Shown one piece after another: positions 60,016 through 64,000 of a DNA stretch of 64,000 bases (within the stretch, counting starts at the first letter, position 1; every line of letters begins with the position of its first letter). The notes under the pieces were generated by a model, which saw only the letters and a list, made by a program, of their open reading frames with translations, did not search any database and was not told the origin of the DNA. Origin of the DNA: Scleroderma bovista (taxonomy: Eukaryota; Basidiomycota; Agaricomycetes; Boletales; Sclerodermataceae); the NCBI GenBank assembly GCA_037178675.1, contig JAYMGJ010000168.1, positions 1 to 64,000 of the forward strand, written 5' to 3'. Position numbers and translations under genes: made by a program.

Positions 60016-61130
60016 TCAGAACTGGTCACCTGCCAATGGAGCACAATCAGGGATATTGAAGGCAAAATCGAATGAAAATCTGACTGGGAATATGAGCTTG
60101 GAAGCACTCAGAGTGCCAGATACGGACACTACAACAAGACTACCAAACACAACACGCACCTTGTTTGCCAAGCGACAATTACATAGCTTCAGTAAGCCCA
60201 TGGCAGTCATCCAGCTGAACACAAAATTAACTGGCACAATACCAAGATTCATATCGCACCTGAGTCCAGATGGCGTCCAAAAATGGATAAATCACAGATA
60301 TCAAAAAATCAAGACATTGTCCACCTTAAGTGACCTTGTAAGTCATTTGTGTTCTTAACTTCGCCGAGATATTCAGGAGCCAGTCGGGTTGTTTACCAAT
60401 GGCACAAAAGGTGGGAGGAACTGCGGCTGGGAATGCGCCTGAGTAAGATATCGTTTCGCCTCAGGGCACGATGGCTAGCTGAAGATAATAATCTGTTCCA
60501 CCCCGATGGATGAAACAAGTGGTCGGTAATACAGCGAAAGCGACGGGAGAGGTCATATACCCCGACACAATGGAAGCTCAATAGTTTCGGGCAAGGGAAG
60601 CCAAAGGAATGGGACGTACCAGCCATCTTGATCCTCAGGTGATCCTCATTCTGCACGTCAATCGCCTTGTGAGGGTCGAGGGAAAGCAAAAAGCATATTC
60701 GAAGGCCATCGGATGGGGCGGTGGATCCGGTTGCCTGTACTTAGGGAAAATCCCCGGTTTCCCATGTGAAGGCCAGCTAGATACGGAGATACGATAGGGT
60801 ACACCGGGGGGAAATGTCCCGGACTCATCGTTCTCTCGACCGGTCTTCGAAGAATTTGTTGACGAACGGATCACAAGATCAAGGAATATTGATGTAGTTC
60901 ATATCGTCCCGAGCCTCATGGTCGCCTGCATTCAGTCCGACGGTCTCGAGTGCCCGGTGGAAGTCACAGAAAGGGTCGGAGTCTCGGGGAAATATTGAGC
61001 ATCTTTGTTCCTCCTCGTAATGGTGACTAACATGTGCTCGGCTTGTTCTTGAGGATGTTGCCAAGATCAGTCGACAAGGCTGCGATGGGTGGAGGAAAAC
61101 GCAGCTGCCAATCTGCCGAGAAATGGGGAT
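60016..61130 (-). pseudogene. GH3 pseudogene, 3' truncated
   Basis: Pieces match the intact GH3 gene in order but in shifting frames. PPPIAALSTDLGNILKNK is near 61040-61100, CDFHRALETVGLNAGDHEAR near 60920-60975, and PPGVPYRISVSSWPSHGKPG near 60750-60830, where the ATP loop S-S-A-T-S has become S-S-W-P-S. LDPHKAIDVQNEDHLRIKMA lies near 60630-60690. A fragment of VPDCDFSFK-type sequence at about 60035-60070 corresponds to 54640-54670 of the intact copy. Everything downstream of that point in the gene is missing. Stops and indels are spread throughout, so it is a dead copy from the [GH3-tyrosinase] duplication. Confidence 0.8.
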
Positions 61131-63378
61131 GGGGTGCCACGACCCTCTGTTCCCGACAGATCACTACATAGCCCACCCTGATTTTCCCATTGAATACCTG
61201 TGGTGCACCATGCATGCCCTAGTGTACCCTTTGCTCCATCTCAACGCACGCGGTTTCAGTGTTTTTCGGAGTTTCGCCTTGTTGTTTTCGAGCGTCCCAG
61301 AGTTCCGATGTATATTAGGCGTTTGTGCGTGGTTTCTGTGTTCTCGCCTGATGCAAGAGCGGTTTGCCCCAAGGTTTTGCATCGGTGAATGCCGAGAAGC
61401 CTCAAGGAAGTCCCCTATCCTCGCCTTCCTGCAAGTACTATCACGCCTGTAAGTATCACATTCGTTCCTCGAACTGTTCATTGCACCCTCTTTGTCAGGC
61501 CAAATTGCCCCTAGGCTATATGCGCCATGCCGGTGAGTCTTACGAGCATACCTCCCAAGAAGCGGCGTCAATTTTGAAACACTGGTACGGATCGAACTGA
61601 GAATCTTCGGATTTGGGAGGTGGGTTTGAAGTTTGACGGAGCGCCGAGATCCAGCAACTGCCATGCCACGCACCCTTCAGCGTCAAGATTCGGCGCAGAT
61701 TTCCTTTTACATAGTCGGTAGGGTTTTGATATCCTTTTCCCTTACTATTTTTTAGCATCTAGATTTCCTTCCTCATTCCAAACCGACGAAGCCGGGAAAC
61801 TGTCACTCCGAAATGGGGTAGTTCAGTTGCCTGCGGCGGCCCCCAGCGCAAAACTGTCAAGTCATGCTCTCGACCGAAATAACCACCCGGGTTCTAGCTA
61901 GTCTCTTGTCACCCTTGTCTCTTCTGGAACCACCTCTCTGCTACCTGATCGTGACGAGTACCAAGCATTGAGGTGAAGACAGTTTGTTTGAACGCCTACA
62001 TTTCAAAATCTGGATACACTGAATTCAAGAAAGTTTATCTGCCGCCGCACTGCCAATTCCCAATCCGACGTTCCGTTGATCTCCGAACCATATACTGACA
62101 TGCGGACTGGGCTGCAACACAGCAAGCACCGCTGTCATACCAGCAAAATCCACGCGAGTACCTTGGCGAGGGGGGACGTCCGGCGCTGAACAATACGGGC
62201 GGGTTACCAAGCTAAGGAAAGAACAAAGTACTAGGTAAATGATTGAATGAAACAACAGAACCGTAGTACCTTCCAGCTCTGGATATGCAAAACTAAATTT
62301 AAACCAGACGCCGAGCCCAATCTGAGGCTAACCTGTACGGTATGCATGCCACGTTCATCCAAAAGCCCCGACCAACTACATATAATGTACCTTGTTTCAT
62401 CCCAAGCACGGGTCCTGACGACACGTCAAGCCCAACCCAAATCCCCCGCCATGTGTTGAATCTTAGATTTCCTGTTCTGGGGTGGGAACATGATTGACAA
62501 CTGAAAACATGGATGTGTTGACAGTTGTGCAGTATGTTCAGGCAGTGCTAACACGATATTCAATCAAGCATGTACCCAACAAGTCCGTCCCAACATCCCA
62601 AGTCATAGTATGTAGATAAGAAAAAGTCCGTCGAACGGACCCCGAGTCGGTGATTGTGTGTATGAGGCCTTGAGGTCCGGCAACCATGTTTTAGACCAGA
62701 CCGGGATCACAAGTGGGCCGACGTAACATAAATAGAGGCACGACCGGAGCGGTAGCAATCACCAGGCAAGGCGCAAGCTTGCTAGGTTATGCAGAGAGGG
62801 TGACAGGGGGTTGGCGTGTTGGTGGCGTAGATAAGCGTCATAGGTGGAGGGTCCAGACAAGGGACCAGGAACACCGTGTCGATGAGTGAAGGGAGCACTG
62901 CAAGGAGGGGCAGGCCCAGAAAATGTGAAAGACGAGAACAGGACTGCCTCCCGCAGCAAACCGAACCGAAAGTGCACAGCACAAGGAATATATGGATAAC
63001 ATGGTTTTCACTGGTCAGAAATGGCGCTCTTCCTAGTAAATGGTGGTAAGTAGTGGCGGAAATGCAAATATGATAAGGGGAACAACGTCGTTAGTCAAAA
63101 TGATATTGATGCGGGGAAGGAAGCTAAGGCGGAGCAACGAATATGTACGACAAAATAATATGGAAAGTGCAAGGGGGAGGAGAGAGTGAAGGTGTGCCAT
63201 TCTTCGTCGACGAGTCGTAACGAAAGGGTCCGTGTCCGTATAACCGCGCACTGGCCCCAAGTTGTCGTCTCTTTTTTTCGTAAATCAGCAACGTGTACTC
63301 ATCTACCTTGCCTTTCCCAACTTCTTCCTTCCCGAGACCTATCAAGTGTACATCAAACTTACCAAGTCCTTTACATCT
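61131..63378. other. 2.2-kb region without recognisable gene
   Basis: Several overlapping short frames on both strands with no domain, signal peptide or splice pattern that I can support. Composition is mixed; no repeat or RNA gene seen. Confidence 0.45.
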
Positions 63379-64000
63379 TTACTGCCGTATCGAGTCGTAC
63401 GAGGGTGGGATCTCTTGTGGAGGCTCTTCCGTGTCTGGAGCCCTTCCGGCATCCTGATGTACGACCACTCCTGCACCGCCTCCAGGTGTTGGTGCCGGTG
63501 CTGGTGCCGGTGCTGGCCCGGCCTGCGTGGGTGTAGGGTCACTAGCAATGCTGCCACGAACGCTGCTACCCTCTGGGACCTCGTGTTGCGTCGCCAATCC
63601 CAGACCATATGGACCCCCCCTTCCACCAATAGCCTCTCTCTCCTTAGCACTCCTCGAACTCACGCTCGCACTCGGAACTGTGCTCGCAGGTGGTGATGAC
63701 CCTGGGCGCGGAGTATGCCAGTCAGCAGGGGCAGTGCCGTACATGCTAAATGGCTGCTGTGGCAGTCCACCTGCACCTGGAGGTGGACGGCCAGAGACGG
63801 AGTGTTGTGGGGAGTGTCCGCCTGAGCCGTGGTAGTATGATTGGTCGACAGAGTAGCGGGATGGCGAGCTCGGGGGAGGGGGCGAGACAGATTGTTGGTA
63901 CTGCAGATTTGTACTAGCAGTGCCTATAGAGCCTGGGCCACCCGAGACATATGCTGGTTGGCCATATTGTTTCATGCCCTGGCCTGCGTCATGTGCGTAG
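63379..64000 (-). CDS. Pro/Ser-rich protein C-terminus with PPSY motif (partial)
   Basis: The frame is open to the window edge (residues before the ATG at 63975 read YAHDAGQG), so only the C-terminal 206 or so residues are seen. It is low complexity: GQPAYVSGGPGS, SVSPPPPSSPSRYSVDQSYY, an Ala-Pro repeat (AGPAPAPAPAPTP), and GGGAGVVVHQDAGRAPD. The end, EEPPQEIPPSYDSIRQ, carries a PPxY motif, the ligand of WW domains in Rsp5/NEDD4-type ubiquitin ligases and their adaptors. Many basidiomycete single-pass membrane proteins with Ser-rich ectodomains end in such a tail, so a plasma-membrane protein subject to endocytosis is likely. The membrane part would be beyond the window. Confidence 0.7.
   Translation of the reverse strand, partial: YAHDAGQGMKQYGQPAYVSGGPGSIGTASTNLQYQQSVSPPPPSSPSRYSVDQSYYHGSGGHSPQHSVSGRPPPGAGGLPQQPFSMYGTAPADWHTPRPGSSPPASTVPSASVSSRSAKEREAIGGRGGPYGLGLATQHEVPEGSSVRGSIASDPTPTQAGPAPAPAPAPTPGGGAGVVVHQDAGRAPDTEEPPQEIPPSYDSIRQ

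Noticed and set aside
61164..61673. 169-codon minus-strand frame
   Set aside because: Basic, irregular composition with no motif and overlapped by equally long plus-strand frames; no support as a gene.
1..64000. CRISPR arrays, bacterial operons or phage genes
   Set aside because: Spliced genes and fungal families throughout; no regularly spaced repeats.

Overview
This window is nuclear DNA from a filamentous basidiomycete, most likely an Agaricomycete. Genes are cut by many short (about 45-70 bp) GT-AG introns. Several families are typical of that class: a HET-domain protein, a CE4 chitin deacetylase with a GPI tail, tandem tyrosinases, a DUF6533-type membrane protein, a YR retrotransposon and a YMC020W-like hydrolase. 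The genus cannot be fixed from sequence alone. No tRNA, rRNA or CRISPR array was recognised.

Layout. 0-5 kb: 3' part of a SNF2 ATPase with a RING (Uls1/Rad5/Rad16 class), with a RAD6-type E2 just upstream, both on the minus strand. 6.8-9.3 kb: a HET-domain gene (-). 9.6-10.4 kb: an unrecognised two-exon gene (+). 10.7-15.4 kb: a tyrosine-recombinase retrotransposon (-) with gag, RT/RNase H and YR frames. 15.8-18.5 kb: an IML2/TTC39-type outer-membrane protein (+). 19-23 kb: a large alpha/beta hydrolase (+), convergent with an aldo/keto reductase (-, 23.4-25.1 kb). 25.7-26.4 kb: an unrecognised gene (+). 27.5-30.2 kb: relics of MFS transporters. 30.6-32.0 kb: a 7TM-like protein (-). 32.7-35.7 kb: a large Ser/Pro-rich protein (-). 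38.4-40.5 kb: a chitin deacetylase (+). 41.2-42.3 kb: an Mpv17/PMP22 protein (+). 44.6-49.2 kb: two tandem THEM6-like hotdog thioesterase genes (+) with a 472-bp foldback transposon between them. 49.8-61.1 kb: a duplicated [GH3-tyrosinase] module (-) whose second GH3 copy is a decayed pseudogene. 63.4-64 kb: C-terminal part of a Pro/Ser-rich protein with a PPSY motif (-).

How the parts relate. The left edge pairs a Rad6 E2 with a RING-SNF2 protein, which suggests post-replication repair or chromatin ubiquitylation. The right half shows repeated local duplication followed by decay of one copy (MFS, THEM6, GH3). The tyrosinase genes stay open, with histidine motifs and matching promoter blocks. 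Several frames are interrupted by one- or two-base indels (chitin deacetylase, THEM6 copy 2, gag, MFS). Some may be assembly errors, so they are reported as breaks to verify rather than proven pseudogenes.
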